64,000 nucleotides of DNA from an uncultured Dialister sp. (GCA_934178345.1 CAKPQG010000003.1:1-64000); one strand, 5' to 3'; positions 8,175 to 17,724 are shown, numbered from the stretch's first letter. Notes: generated by a model not told the origin, from the sequence alone. Numbers and translations: made by a program.

Positions 8175-9214
8175 TTTGTCATTCGTTTCGCAAGAAGCTC
8201 ACTGACTCGTTCTGTGGGCATATCATCACTGTCATAGAGAAGCCCTTTGGGGCTTTTGATGATGAGCCGATCCATCAGATCCTGTGCAATGAGGTCATTG
8301 GTGGCAGAAAGGAAGGAAAGGCATGCCTTGTCATGGTGTTCTTTCGTGATGAGACGGGAGAGTCCGGGCGCTTTCAGACGCTGCTGCAGGAAGAGCTGGT
8401 GGATGGCCTTCCAGCTTTCCTTTTTTGGGCAGGCCCTAAGAAGCACGCAGATGGTATAGCCGCGTTCTTTCAGATAGCGGATGTACTCTTTGGTGTGGGA
8501 GACGTCTTCCAGAGATCCTTCCTGAAGGATGTGGTAGCGCTCTTCGGCAGCCTGCTTCATGGCAAGGTCTGAGAGGTACTGCCCCTGAGCCATGGAGAAA
8601 TAGGCACAATATTGCCCGTATTTCTTCATGAGGGCTTTATAACGAGGGTGGAAACCGCGGAAATTATCACTCATGGACTGTACGATATTTCCATCATACT
8701 CTTCGATGATCATGGAAGACATGCGTGTCTTGCCAGAGCCGGGTTGCCCGGCGATGATGAAGGCGGTGGGATGCTTCTGCCCGCCTTTTTTTCCCTGTCG
8801 GATCGATGGCCAGATGGTCTTTCGGAAGAAGGCGTTCATCTCTTCTTTGTCAAAAGCACTTTCCTTCTCGATGAGTTTTTTCGTCAGCTGTACGCTGGAA
8901 ACAGGACGGAAGATCTGATCCGCCATGTACTTGGTCTCTATGTCATAGGCTTCGCGCAGCATCGAGATCTGCTCGGACATGGGGAGGCCGCGGCCTTTCC
9001 GAAGCTCGATCAGTGACATTTCATGGATGGTCTGCCGCCAAAGTTTATAGAGGCGTGCTTCATCGGAAGGGGAGATGTCTTTCTCGTCTCGCATGGTGCA
9101 AAGCAGGTTGTGAAGCGTATTAAAAATTTCCGCATTCACTTCCAGCTGGATTCCTATAGGGGTGATTTCTGCAGATTCGCTTAATTCACAAAGTGTCCGC
9201 TCGTCATAGGGCAT
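8171..9214 (-). CDS. zeta-toxin-family kinase with N-terminal extension
   Basis: P-loop kinase of the zeta/PezT family, whose characterised members phosphorylate UDP-N-acetylglucosamine. Walker A is GQPGSGKT at residues 156-163, and the family motif DNFRGFHP follows at 183-190. The first 145 or so residues precede the kinase and are not recognised. No small antitoxin gene is adjacent on either side, unlike plasmid epsilon-zeta or pezAT pairs. Either the N-terminal part restrains the kinase or this is a chromosomal housekeeping-type kinase. The fold call is firm; toxicity is not established. Confidence 0.82.
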   Translation of the reverse strand: MPYDERTLCELSESAEITPIGIQLEVNAEIFNTLHNLLCTMRDEKDISPSDEARLYKLWRQTIHEMSLIELRKGRGLPMSEQISMLREAYDIETKYMADQIFRPVSSVQLTKKLIEKESAFDKEEMNAFFRKTIWPSIRQGKKGGQKHPTAFIIAGQPGSGKTRMSSMIIEEYDGNIVQSMSDNFRGFHPRYKALMKKYGQYCAYFSMAQGQYLSDLAMKQAAEERYHILQEGSLEDVSHTKEYIRYLKERGYTICVLLRACPKKESWKAIHQLFLQQRLKAPGLSRLITKEHHDKACLSFLSATNDLIAQDLMDRLIIKSPKGLLYDSDDMPTERVSELLAKRMTK

Positions 9215-9256
9215 AGCCGTACCAACTCCTTTTTAAAACAGAAATATTTTGCTCTT

Positions 9257-9285
9257 ATCATAGCAAAGGTGTGGGGGTTTGTCCA
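9257..9285 (-). promoter_or_regulatory. promoter of the zeta-toxin-like gene
   Basis: On the minus strand TGGACA (9280-9285) is 17 bases from TATGAT (9257-9262), 43 bases before the gene's start. Confidence 0.55.
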
Positions 9286-9415
9286 TAAGGAAATAAGGGG
9301 CAATGCGGCCGAGACGGACCGCTCGTGATATAATGAGGAACGGAAACGCGAGCGACATCGGACGGGGGTCATTCGTATTTCTGCCCATTCATTCATCGAA
9401 AAGAGGTTGACGCCC

Positions 9416-10186
9416 ATGTATCCCACCATCCATTCTCTCGCTGTGCCCGGAGCCCGGCTTCGCGTCAGCGAGGATAGTCTTTTGATTTCCTTTGATGAAG
9501 AGCATCTCTCACTTTCGACAGCGATCTATGGCGGCGGTCTGCGCCGCGTGACAGCGGTGATGAATCAGCGGCTCAGAACCTTTTACGGGGAAGAGTCAGA
9601 TTTTCCTGGTGGATCGGTAGCGGCATACCTGAAACGCTGTATCGAAAAAGAGGGAGCCGATCCGGAAAGTGCCAGTGCGCTTCTGACGGCAGCGAAGGTG
9701 TATCAGTACTCGCACAAGGTTTTCACATCCGGAGATCTGATTGTAGAGATCATTACCACGGGAGGCGTGGAGAAGACGGCCTGCCGCGCATCGTCGAAGC
9801 CTCTTTACCGAGAGAAGGACGGTCACTTTGCACCTGTCGGCACCATCAATATGATGGTTCTCATCCACGGAAGTCTTCCCGAAGGGATCATGGCGAGAAG
9901 CTTCATCACGCTGACGGAAGGAAAGAGCGCAGCGCTTTCCGATCTGGGCATCGCGGACGTGAATAACGGACGACCGGCTACGGGAACAGGGACGGACGGC
10001 ATCACGCTGGTGACGGAGATCGGTGTGGAGTGCTATACGGATGCCGGCCCGTTTTCTGAGCTGGGATCATTCCTTGCCCAAGCGGCTTATGAGTCGGTGA
10101 CGGAGTGCCTCGTCACTTACGATAAGCCTTGGAATGCTTTCGAAGCGCTTCAAACCCCAAAGGCTGTGAAGCTGAGGAAAGACTGA
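9416..10186 (+). CDS. cbiZ: adenosylcobinamide amidohydrolase
   Basis: Removes the aminopropanol tail of salvaged cobinamide, giving adenosylcobyric acid for re-entry into cobalamin synthesis. Recognised by GTINMMVLI and ATGTGTDGI, both hallmarks of CbiZ. I start it at ATG 9416 (256 residues), nine bases after AAGAGG; the in-frame TTG at 9407 touches the Shine-Dalgarno. It stands alone, without other cobalamin genes, which fits a scavenger of outside corrinoids. queG, a cobalamin-dependent enzyme, is 1.7 kb away. No cobalamin riboswitch is evident upstream. Confidence 0.87.
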   Translation: MYPTIHSLAVPGARLRVSEDSLLISFDEEHLSLSTAIYGGGLRRVTAVMNQRLRTFYGEESDFPGGSVAAYLKRCIEKEGADPESASALLTAAKVYQYSHKVFTSGDLIVEIITTGGVEKTACRASSKPLYREKDGHFAPVGTINMMVLIHGSLPEGIMARSFITLTEGKSAALSDLGIADVNNGRPATGTGTDGITLVTEIGVECYTDAGPFSELGSFLAQAAYESVTECLVTYDKPWNAFEALQTPKAVKLRKD

Positions 10187-10223
10187 TTCGATCACGCAAT
10201 CATTGGATCCCTGTTTTCAAGAG

Positions 10224-10367
10224 ATGCCAAAGAGTGTGAAAAAATGTGTCGAGCTGTTTGAGGAAGGCTATCCGGAAGAGCCTACAGAACCGCCTTCGCA
10301 TGTCAAAAGGGGGATCTTCACGGGTAACACCCCGTCCTATATGATTGAAGTCAAAAGGAAAATATGA
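10224..10367 (+). CDS. possible small protein (47 aa)
   Basis: A short open frame begins MPKSVKKCVELFEEG and ends IEVKRKI. It fills most of the gap between cbiZ and the next gene. No good ribosome binding site is visible and I recognise no family. It could be a real small protein, a gene remnant or chance. Confidence 0.25.
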   Translation: MPKSVKKCVELFEEGYPEEPTEPPSHVKRGIFTGNTPSYMIEVKRKI

Positions 10368-10421
10368 TACCATGTAACTGATTTGATTTTACAAAGTAAG
10401 GAAAGTATATAAGGAGCATCG

Positions 10422-11747
10422 ATGTTTATCATTCCCTACCTGGTCCTTGCCGGGGTCGTTCTTCTGTTCTTTGCGGTGACCTGCCTCATGGTATTCGGAC
10501 TGCCCGGAAAGAAGAAAAATGCAGAACCTATCATGGCCGATCTGGATAAGACCATGGAAATTCCTACGATTTCTAAAGAAAAAGCAGCCGCTTCTCCGAT
10601 CGCCGGAAAGCCTGCCGTCGATGATGCGACAGAGATCCTTCCGATCATCCGGAAGGACAATGCCGAGGAAGAGAAGACGCGTGTCTTTGCCAAAAAGGAT
10701 TTCGAAAATACAGCGCCTTTCGAAGCTGTGGCTTCTGCGGAAAAGAGTCCCTTCCCGCCTGAGCCTGCACCTAAGATTCTGGAAGACCAGCCCAGGGTGG
10801 ATACGCTCGAGGAGTATTTTGTCCGTCATTTCCTGAACCGCTATGGTGCCGTATCGCGGACAGTAGAGCAGGATACACGCAAAGTGACGCATCATCTCAT
10901 CGAGAAGCTTGCCATGAGCGACCGGGAACTGGTGGATACGCTGACACATATCATGGTGCAGGAAGCGATGCAGAATGCCCAGCGCACCTATGTCATGATG
11001 CCGACCCCGGTCGTGCTCGCCATGGTCTCAGATGCCTTCTCGGATGTGGCGCACGGAAACAGGTCGGATACAAAGACCATCCTTGCCTACGATGCCCTGA
11101 AAGCCATGCCGCGCATGGAGGAGACCGGATTCCACGCGCTGTCTTTGCTGCTCATTTTCCACTACTCCAGAAATACGGATAACGTGGATGCCGCGCATCT
11201 CAAAACATATACAGAAAAGTACATCACGCCTTTTGTGGGCGAGCTTCCGAACGAATACAGCGGCTATCAGCAGCTTGAGTACCTGCACTGCATTTCTCTT
11301 GAAAATAAAGAGGATCCTTTCGGACAAGTGCTGCATGATTCCTACCCCTTCGTTTTTGCCTTCCGCGGCTGCATGAAGAGTGAGCTGGAAGCAGTGCGTC
11401 CTTCCTGGCCGGCTGGTGTCATTGTCAATAGCTTGTATAATTCCTACTACAAGCTGGCGGCTGTCGACGAAGCCATGCTGACATCACTTTTGGATGATCT
11501 TGGCATCGAGGATGCCGTCATGAGAGGTACCCTGCAGGCGCTGACAGAGTCTCGTCCGGCGCCGTATGACAGGAAAGAAATGAGCTATATCCTCGGTCGC
11601 ATCTCGCCGGATCTGGTCAAACTGCAGGATGCCTGGGATACGAGCCTCCTTCGTCGTTCGTCACTGACACTCATGGGCATGTACATCGCCAAGATCTGCA
11701 TCCGTGAGACGATTGGCGAAGACTTCGACCTCAGTCACTGGATGTGA
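10422..11747 (+). CDS. hypothetical membrane-anchored protein
   Basis: This 441-residue protein is not recognised. One N-terminal hydrophobic segment, about residues 4-25, is followed by GLPGKKK and a charged, proline- and alanine-rich linker to about residue 125. The C-terminal remainder looks helical and globular. It may be a single-pass protein with a large cytoplasmic domain. AAGGAG sits just before the ATG. It is a single gene, closed by a terminator at 11839. Confidence 0.8.
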   Translation: MFIIPYLVLAGVVLLFFAVTCLMVFGLPGKKKNAEPIMADLDKTMEIPTISKEKAAASPIAGKPAVDDATEILPIIRKDNAEEEKTRVFAKKDFENTAPFEAVASAEKSPFPPEPAPKILEDQPRVDTLEEYFVRHFLNRYGAVSRTVEQDTRKVTHHLIEKLAMSDRELVDTLTHIMVQEAMQNAQRTYVMMPTPVVLAMVSDAFSDVAHGNRSDTKTILAYDALKAMPRMEETGFHALSLLLIFHYSRNTDNVDAAHLKTYTEKYITPFVGELPNEYSGYQQLEYLHCISLENKEDPFGQVLHDSYPFVFAFRGCMKSELEAVRPSWPAGVIVNSLYNSYYKLAAVDEAMLTSLLDDLGIEDAVMRGTLQALTESRPAPYDRKEMSYILGRISPDLVKLQDAWDTSLLRRSSLTLMGMYIAKICIRETIGEDFDLSHWM

Positions 11748-11838
11748 TGTGGCAGGTGACCGGGTAATGCCTTCTGACAACTACATGTATTATTGATTCA
11801 ATGCCGAATTTCACCCGTGGGGCGATTGTGCTTGAAGG

Positions 11839-11866
11839 AAATCTGCCCTTTGGGGCAGATTTTTAT
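11839..11866 (+). terminator. intrinsic terminator
   Basis: AAATCTGCCC TTTG GGGCAGATTT is a perfect 10-bp stem followed by TTATTAT. It lies between the hypothetical membrane gene and sdaAB. Confidence 0.8.
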
Positions 11867-11911
11867 TATGGAATAGTGGACTTTGCCATTATGGGATAAG
11901 GAGAATGAGAA

Positions 11912-12574
11912 ATGGGAATTTTCGATATCATCGGGCCTGTCATGATCGGGCCATCCAGCTCGCATACCGCAGGGGCGGCCCGTATCGGGCAGGTCGCAGG
12001 CCGTATTCTGGGAGAGCCGCTGAAAGAAGCGAAGATCACGCTCTATGGCTCTTTTGCAAAGACAGGGAAAGGCCATGGGACCGATCGCGCATTGGTAGCA
12101 GGGCTGATGGGCTATGCGCCGGACAGCGGCTCCATCCGTGATGCACTGCACCTTGCGGAAGAGAAGGGCATACCGATTTCCTTTGCCCTTTCAGAAGATG
12201 ACATGGGGCATCCGAATGTGGCCAAGATCGAAGCCCGCGGAAAAAACGGTGCGCATGTGACGGTTGTGGGCCGATCGCTGGGAGGCGGTCGTGTGCTGAT
12301 CACGGAAATCGATGGGTATCCTGTCGAGATCACGGGAGAAGAGTATACCTTTCTTACACGTCATCACGATGTACCGGGGGTCGTGGCTGAAGTCTGCCGC
12401 GCGCTTGCTACCGAAGAGATCAATATTTCCAATATGCGTCTTTTCCGAAAGGGAAAGGGAGATGAAGCCGTCATGATCATCCATACGGACCAGTGCGTCT
12501 CGCAAAAGCTGGCTGACCGGATCGCTGCCTCAAATGCCAACATTGTGTACGCGATGGCGATGGATATTATTTAG
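11912..12574 (+). CDS. sdaAB: L-serine dehydratase, iron-sulfur-dependent, beta subunit
   Basis: With SdaAA it deaminates L-serine to pyruvate and ammonia. The N-terminal half has the family motif GPSSSHTAG. The C-terminal part, about residues 148-220, is an ACT domain beginning around FLTRHHDVPGVVAEV, which usually senses or positions serine. AAGGAG precedes the ATG. The alpha subunit gene follows, but a 180-bp gap containing a repeat block separates the two subunits of one enzyme. Confidence 0.95.
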   Translation: MGIFDIIGPVMIGPSSSHTAGAARIGQVAGRILGEPLKEAKITLYGSFAKTGKGHGTDRALVAGLMGYAPDSGSIRDALHLAEEKGIPISFALSEDDMGHPNVAKIEARGKNGAHVTVVGRSLGGGRVLITEIDGYPVEITGEEYTFLTRHHDVPGVVAEVCRALATEEINISNMRLFRKGKGDEAVMIIHTDQCVSQKLADRIAASNANIVYAMAMDII

Positions 12575-12700
12575 GGCTAGCCCGTGGGGGTGTACCGTCC
12601 TTTGATTTCGTTTGAAAGATTTGCGTTTTCTAGTTAGGAGTGAGGAGTGGTGGTGCGGCAACCCTGAACTCATCAACCTGAACCCTGAACCCTAAATTTG
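12575..12700 (+). repeat. truncated composite repeat block inside the sda operon
   Basis: It contains the GGGCTAGCCCGTGGGGG module, TAGGAGTGAGGAGTG heptads and GTGGTGCGGC, the start of the hairpin module, then CCTGAAC heptads. The second hairpin arm is missing. Confidence 0.75.
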
Positions 12701-12753
12701 CCCTCCCTTCAGAACCTATTGAACCAACAACTACCTATTTCAAGGAGACGACC

Positions 12754-13638
12754 ATGCTTACTTATCATACATTATCTGAATTATTTGCTGCTGCTGATGC
12801 GGCACACTGTGCTCCTGGGGAGCTTGCCTGCCGCGCAGAGGCAGAGGAGAGTGAGAAGTCTTTTGAGGAAGTCTGGGAACGCATGAAAAATATGATTCCC
12901 ATTTTCAGACAGTCGATTCAGGAAGGGCTGTCTGATACGGCGAAGTCGTCGAGCGGCCTCGTCGGAGGCGATGCCAACCGCATCTTCCAAGGCAAGATGC
13001 GGTTTCTCTCTCCGGTCTGTCAGCGCGCGGCAGCATATGCCGTTGCGACAGCGGAAGCCAATGCCAAGATGTATCGCATCGTGGCGTGCCCTACGGCAGG
13101 CTCCTGCGGCATTCTCCCTTCGGTGCTGGGTGCGGTTTCCGAAGAAGTGAATGCCACCATGAATGATATGACACGCGCACTTTTTACGGCAGGCGCGATC
13201 GGTAAGGTCGTGGCAGAGAAGGCATCGATTGCAGGGGCGGTCGGAGGCTGCCAGGCGGAGTGCGGCACTGCGACGGCGATGGCAGCTGCGGCGGCCGTGG
13301 ACCTTTTGGGCGGAACGAACGCACAGATGGCGGATGCCTTCGCGCTCGCTCTGAAAAATATTCTGGGTCTTGTCTGCGATCCTGTCGGCGGGCTTGTCGA
13401 AGTTCCCTGCGTGAAGCGGAATGCGTTCCATGCCGTCCACGCTCTGGTTGCGGTGGAAATGGTCATGAATGGGGTCCAAAGTGCCATTCCTGCGGATGAA
13501 GTCATCTCGGCCATGGCGGATGTCGGGCGCAGGCTTCCTGTCGAACTCAAGGAAACCAGCCGCGCTGGTCTTGCTATGACAGAAACCGGTAAGCGTATCC
13601 AAGCGAAGCTCGATGAAAAAGCGAAACATCTTGGCTGA
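12754..13638 (+). CDS. sdaAA: L-serine dehydratase, iron-sulfur-dependent, alpha subunit
   Basis: Catalytic subunit carrying the 4Fe-4S cluster. The stretch CPTAGSCGILPSVLGAV and the later CDPVGGLVEVPCVKRN hold the conserved cysteines, and SSGLVGGDA is a further family motif. The 294-residue length is standard. CAAGGAGACG precedes the ATG. An intrinsic terminator follows at 13682. Confidence 0.95.
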   Translation: MLTYHTLSELFAAADAAHCAPGELACRAEAEESEKSFEEVWERMKNMIPIFRQSIQEGLSDTAKSSSGLVGGDANRIFQGKMRFLSPVCQRAAAYAVATAEANAKMYRIVACPTAGSCGILPSVLGAVSEEVNATMNDMTRALFTAGAIGKVVAEKASIAGAVGGCQAECGTATAMAAAAAVDLLGGTNAQMADAFALALKNILGLVCDPVGGLVEVPCVKRNAFHAVHALVAVEMVMNGVQSAIPADEVISAMADVGRRLPVELKETSRAGLAMTETGKRIQAKLDEKAKHLG

Positions 13639-13681
13639 GCACCCGCGTTCCCCTGACGGGCAGCGATGGGAGCGTGTCAAT

Positions 13682-13713
13682 AAGAGGAGTCCGGGCGTCG
13701 GATTCCTCTTTTC
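13682..13713 (+). terminator. intrinsic terminator after sdaAA
   Basis: AAGAGGAGTCCG pairs with CGGATTCCTCTT (one G-T pair) and is followed by TTTC. Confidence 0.75.
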
Positions 13714-13822
13714 ATTGGCAGTGATTCATGATAAAATGAGGCCATAGAAGCCTGAAAAAATTGTTTATAAAGGCAGGATTGCCCGAAGAATATCGCTTTG
13801 CTTATTTTCACGAGGTACTACT

Positions 13823-14647
13823 ATGTCAAGTCAGATACAGGGACTTTTTATGACCATGCGGCTTTGGGATGTGCTGGACATCCTGGTAGTCGCTTTTTTC
13901 TTATACCGCATTTACATTCTGATCCGAGATACCCGAGCGACAGCTCTTCTGAAAGGGCTGGTGTTTCTCGGGCTTTTTACCGTGCTGGCGGGATGGTTGC
14001 AGCTGCATGTAGTCAGCTGGATCCTGGATAAGCTGATGACTGTCCTCATCGTCGCACTTCCGGTCGTTTTTCAGCCGGAGCTGCGCCGGGCGCTGGAGCA
14101 GATCGGCCGCGGGAAATTCTATGTTTCTTCCCGCATGATGAATGAGATCGAGTGGGATCATGTGATCGATGATGTCGTCGATGCAGCCATGGTCATGTCT
14201 GCGAATAAGATCGGCGCCCTCATCGTGTTCGAGAGAAGCGTCGGTCTTGATGACCGCATTGATACGGGCATCCGCATCGAAGGTCTGGTGTCCAAGGAGC
14301 TTTTGGGGAATATTTTCATCGTGAATACCCCGCTGCACGATGGCGCTGTCATCATCCGAGAAAACCGTGTCATGGCGGCAGGCTGTCTGCTTCCGCTGAC
14401 GCGTGATCACAGCCTTTCTTCCGAGCTGGGTACCCGCCATAGAGCGGCTATCGGGATGAGTGAACAGGCAGACTGTGTAGTGGTTGTCGTCAGCGAAGAG
14501 ACAGGTATCGTATCCTACACCTACGGTGGCCATATTTATCGCGGGCAGGATGCAGAGAGCCTTAGAAATATCCTTCGCAACTACCTGATGCAGGGGAAGC
14601 CGAAGAATGTCAGTGATGTATTACAGAAATGGAGCCCCCTGAAATGA
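13823..14647 (+). CDS. cdaA: diadenylate cyclase (c-di-AMP synthase)
   Basis: Makes the second messenger c-di-AMP from two ATP at the membrane, controlling potassium, osmotic and cell-wall balance. Three N-terminal hydrophobic helices (about residues 15-34, 43-60, 68-84) precede the DAC domain. That domain carries both catalytic motifs: LHDGA (DGA at 173-175) and GTRHRAA (RHR at 205-207). It is the first gene of the classic cdaA-cdaR-glmM arrangement. The ribosome binding site is weak (GAGGT). Confidence 0.96.
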   Translation: MSSQIQGLFMTMRLWDVLDILVVAFFLYRIYILIRDTRATALLKGLVFLGLFTVLAGWLQLHVVSWILDKLMTVLIVALPVVFQPELRRALEQIGRGKFYVSSRMMNEIEWDHVIDDVVDAAMVMSANKIGALIVFERSVGLDDRIDTGIRIEGLVSKELLGNIFIVNTPLHDGAVIIRENRVMAAGCLLPLTRDHSLSSELGTRHRAAIGMSEQADCVVVVVSEETGIVSYTYGGHIYRGQDAESLRNILRNYLMQGKPKNVSDVLQKWSPLK

Positions 14648-15564
14648 GATTTGCCAAACATGAGTGGTGGCTGCCCAAACTCTTCTGCCTGATTGCAGCC
14701 TGCGCCCTTTGGGTGTACGTGATGAATGAACAGAATCCGATGGTAGAGAATACCTATACGGTCCCCGTGGAAGTCAGAAATCTGGATCGTTCACTGGTGG
14801 CGACCAATGTGCCTCTCAAAGTCAAGGCAAAGATCCGCATGCCCAGGAGCGATATGGTCTACATGCGTTCGGATAATATCAAAGCCTATGTGGACCTTTC
14901 CGGTCTTACTGATGGCGATTTCCCGAATACGAAGATCCATATTTCCGTACCGGGGGATGAATCCGTCATCTCTGTCACACCGGAGTATTTTGACCTCAAT
15001 ATCGATACCTATGCCGTGAAGACACTCCCTGCCGTGATCGAAGTCTTTGGCACGCCGGATGTGAATTTCTCGGTCGAAAGCCGCAAAGCGACACCGGATA
15101 CCATCACGATCGCAGGAAGCGCTTCCAAGATCGCTGAGGCAGACCGCGCCGTGGTCTCTGTCAATGTATCCGGCAAGGACAAGAACTTTGTCGAATTTGA
15201 CAGCGTGAATGTACTCGATGCAGATGGCAATACCGTCACCGGTCTTGATGTGATGCCGAGCCAGGTCCGCATCAATGTAAAGATGAAAGAGGAAACAAAG
15301 ATCGGCAACCTGCCCATGAAGGTGGAAACGACAGGTGAACCGGCCAAAGGATACAAAGTGGGGAAGATCACCATCAATCCGCCTGTCGCTACACTGACTG
15401 CGCCGATCAGTTACTTTGAAAAAAACAGTGTACTGAGTCTTGATCCTATCGATGTCACGGGAGCCAGCGATACGATCCGGAAAACCGTGACTATCCCGAA
15501 GCCCATGGGCGGCAGTATCACCGTCGGACAGACGACGGTAGTTGTGGAAATAGAGAAGGACTAA
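14644..15564 (+). CDS. cdaR: YbbR-domain regulator of diadenylate cyclase
   Basis: Single-pass protein with an extracytoplasmic part made of successive YbbR domains; CdaR binds and regulates CdaA in other Firmicutes. The helix is at about residues 12-30 (LPKLFCLIAACALWVYV), followed by about three YbbR-like repeats. I prefer ATG 14644, which forms an ATGA overlap with the cdaA stop and has GGAG nine bases upstream; an in-frame ATG at 14629 is possible. Confidence 0.92.
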   Translation: MRFAKHEWWLPKLFCLIAACALWVYVMNEQNPMVENTYTVPVEVRNLDRSLVATNVPLKVKAKIRMPRSDMVYMRSDNIKAYVDLSGLTDGDFPNTKIHISVPGDESVISVTPEYFDLNIDTYAVKTLPAVIEVFGTPDVNFSVESRKATPDTITIAGSASKIAEADRAVVSVNVSGKDKNFVEFDSVNVLDADGNTVTGLDVMPSQVRINVKMKEETKIGNLPMKVETTGEPAKGYKVGKITINPPVATLTAPISYFEKNSVLSLDPIDVTGASDTIRKTVTIPKPMGGSITVGQTTVVVEIEKD

Positions 15565-15565
15565 A

Positions 15566-15779
15566 AGGGTAGCCCGTGGGGCGTGCCGTCCCTTGATTAC
15601 GCTTGAATTAGAAATTAGAAATTGGAAATGAGAAATGAGAAATGGTGGTGCGGCGCAAGAAATAATGAAGCGCCGCGGAATATAAATAGTGGCGATGTCC
15701 GCTTGAGACGCTAGACGTCTGGTGTCAGATGTCAGATATCTCCCAGTCACCAGTCACCAGTTACTAGTGACTAGTCACT
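15566..15779 (+). repeat. composite intergenic repeat block between cdaR and glmM
   Basis: In order: the GGGTAGCCCGTGGGGCG module, GAAATTA/GAAATGA heptads, the hairpin GCGGCGC...GCGCCGC followed by GGAATATAAATAGTGGCGATG, then AGTCACC/AGTCACT/AGTGACT heptads. It separates glmM from the c-di-AMP genes. Confidence 0.85.
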
Positions 15780-15873
15780 GACCACTTATAATCCCCAACC
15801 TCATCCAGTTGACGAAATGTCCCCTTCGCGGTAGAATACGAAAGTTATCTAGAAATTTTTGGGAGGAAATAAA

Positions 15874-17223
15874 ATGGTTACATTATTTGGTACCGATGGT
15901 GTGCGTGGACTGGTCAATTCCACATTGATGCCGGAGCTGGCATACCAGCTCGGACGCGCGGCAGGCGCGTACTTCTGCAAAGCAAGCGGCAGACATCGCT
16001 TCCTGATCGGTATGGATACCCGCATTTCCGGATCCATGCTGACAGCAGCTCTTTCTGCCGGTCTTTGTGCGTCTGGCGTCGATGTCGATCTTGCCGGCGT
16101 CATTCCGACACCGGGCATTGCGTACCTCACCCGCACGGAAGGCTATGATGCCGGCGTCATGATTTCTGCTTCGCACAATCCATTCCCAGATAATGGAATC
16201 AAATTCTTTGATAAAAATGGCTATAAACTGCCCGACCAGACGGAGGAAGATATCGAAAATATCCTTCGCCATGATGAAGAGATCCCGCGTCCGACCGGAG
16301 ATAAGATCGGCGTGATTTCGCACCGCGCTGAGCTGGCTGATAAGTATAGAGCACATGTCCTCTCGACGGTGCAGGGCGATTTCAAAGGCCTCAAGATCGT
16401 GACGGACTCTGCGAATGGCGCAGCGAGTGATTTCCTGCCGGCGATGCTGAAAGAACTCGGGGCAGATGTCACTGCGATCTTCCATGAACCAAATGGTGTG
16501 AATATCAATAATGGCTGTGGCTCCACGCATATCGAGACACTGCAGAAGAAAGTCCAGGAGCTCGGTGCGGACTGCGGTATCGCCAATGATGGCGATGCAG
16601 ACCGTTGCCTCTTCGTCGATGAAAAGGGACAGGTCATGGACGGTGACCACCTGATGCTCATCAATGCTCTTCAAATGAAGAAAGAAGGACGCCTTCATGA
16701 GAATATGGTCGTCGGTACGGTCATGAGCAACCTCGGATTTGGCAAAGCACTGAAGGAAAACGGCTGTCAGACGGTATCCACGCAGGTGGGCGACCGCTAT
16801 GTTCTTGAGGAAATGCTGAAGCATGACTACTCCATCGGCGGTGAACAGTCCGGCCATATCATTTTCCCTGAATTCAATACGACAGGCGACGGTCTCATCA
16901 CTGCGGTGCAGACGCTGAAAGTTCTGCGTGAATCCGGAAAGACCATGTCTGAGCTCAATCACCTCATGGTCACATATCCGCAGATCCTGAAAAATGTCGA
17001 GGTCTACAGCAAGAATGGCTGGGAAGACAATGAACTCATTCGTGACTCCATCCGCGCCGCGGAAGAAGAACTCGGAAGCGATGGCCGCATCCTTGTCCGT
17101 GCATCCGGCACGGAGCCGCTCATCCGTGTCATGGGCGAAGGCAAGGAAATCAACCAGCTCGAACGCATCATCGATGACATTGCCTCCGTCGTAGAGCATG
17201 AGCTCGGAGTGGAAAATAACTAA
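15874..17223 (+). CDS. glmM: phosphoglucosamine mutase
   Basis: Converts glucosamine-6-phosphate to glucosamine-1-phosphate for UDP-GlcNAc and peptidoglycan synthesis. The phosphoserine loop is ISASHNP with S100, the metal loop NDGDADR is near residue 240, and the phosphate-binding RASGTEPLIRVM is near the C-terminus. I place the start at ATG 15874 (449 residues), since GGGAGGAAAT lies just upstream. In other Firmicutes GlmM binds and inhibits CdaA, so the physical linkage is functional. Confidence 0.96.
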   Translation: MVTLFGTDGVRGLVNSTLMPELAYQLGRAAGAYFCKASGRHRFLIGMDTRISGSMLTAALSAGLCASGVDVDLAGVIPTPGIAYLTRTEGYDAGVMISASHNPFPDNGIKFFDKNGYKLPDQTEEDIENILRHDEEIPRPTGDKIGVISHRAELADKYRAHVLSTVQGDFKGLKIVTDSANGAASDFLPAMLKELGADVTAIFHEPNGVNINNGCGSTHIETLQKKVQELGADCGIANDGDADRCLFVDEKGQVMDGDHLMLINALQMKKEGRLHENMVVGTVMSNLGFGKALKENGCQTVSTQVGDRYVLEEMLKHDYSIGGEQSGHIIFPEFNTTGDGLITAVQTLKVLRESGKTMSELNHLMVTYPQILKNVEVYSKNGWEDNELIRDSIRAAEEELGSDGRILVRASGTEPLIRVMGEGKEINQLERIIDDIASVVEHELGVENN

Positions 17224-17227
17224 GTTA

Positions 17228-17716
17228 CAGGGTTAGCCCCTGGGGCGGCTCCGTCCACTGATTATGAATGAAAGCTTTGCGCGAATGAGGAATTAGGAAT
17301 GAGGAATTAGGAATGGTGGTGCGGCGCATAAAAAGCAGAAGCGCCGCGGAGTATAAATAGTGGCGATGCCCGAAGGTCGTATTTAAGTCACCAGTCACTA
17401 GCTACCAGTCACTTGCGGCTCCTAATCCCTAGCCACTAATCCCTAGCTACTAATCATACCTGCTTTCAAACTTAGTCCCAAGGAAGTGCCGTCCTTTGGT
17501 TCTGCTTGAATGCGAAATGAGAAATGGTGGTGCGGCGCAAATAATAATGAAGCGCCGCAGAATTTTGATAGCGTTTCGCGCTGTCGTCATCTCGAGCGTA
17601 GCCGAGAGATCTTCCTTGCAGAACGGTCAGTGTACCAGCTGCGCCATTTCAATCACCGCTTTCTCCTAATCCCTAGCTACTAGTCCCCAGTCCCCAGTCA
17701 CTAGTGACTAGTCACG
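17228..17716 (+). repeat. double composite repeat block
   Basis: Two successive copies of the modular repeat. The first runs from GGGTTAGCCCCTGGGGCG through GAATTAGGAATGAGG units, the hairpin at about 17319-17348 and AGTCACC/ATCCCTA heptads. The second has its hairpin near 17530-17560, then TTTTGATAGCGTTTCGCGC and a truncated type A MITE-like end (about 17592-17630), then heptads. No gene is seen in this 490-bp stretch. Confidence 0.85.
17592..17630. mobile_element. truncated type A MITE-like element
   Basis: GTCGTCATCTCGAGCGTAGC followed by CGAGAGATC and TTGCAGAACGGTCA matches the left end of the element at 7880-8030, then diverges. Both copies share the same left flank (TTTTGATAGCG, TTCGCGC). 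Confidence 0.55.
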
Positions 17717-17724
17717 AAATCCCC

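Noticed and set aside
9215..9415. Cobalamin riboswitch upstream of cbiZ
   Set aside because: No B12 box or conserved AdoCbl core is seen in the 200-base gap.
15883..17199. Open frame antisense to glmM
   Set aside because: glmM shows its catalytic serine, metal loop and ribosome binding site; the antisense frame has no start signal.
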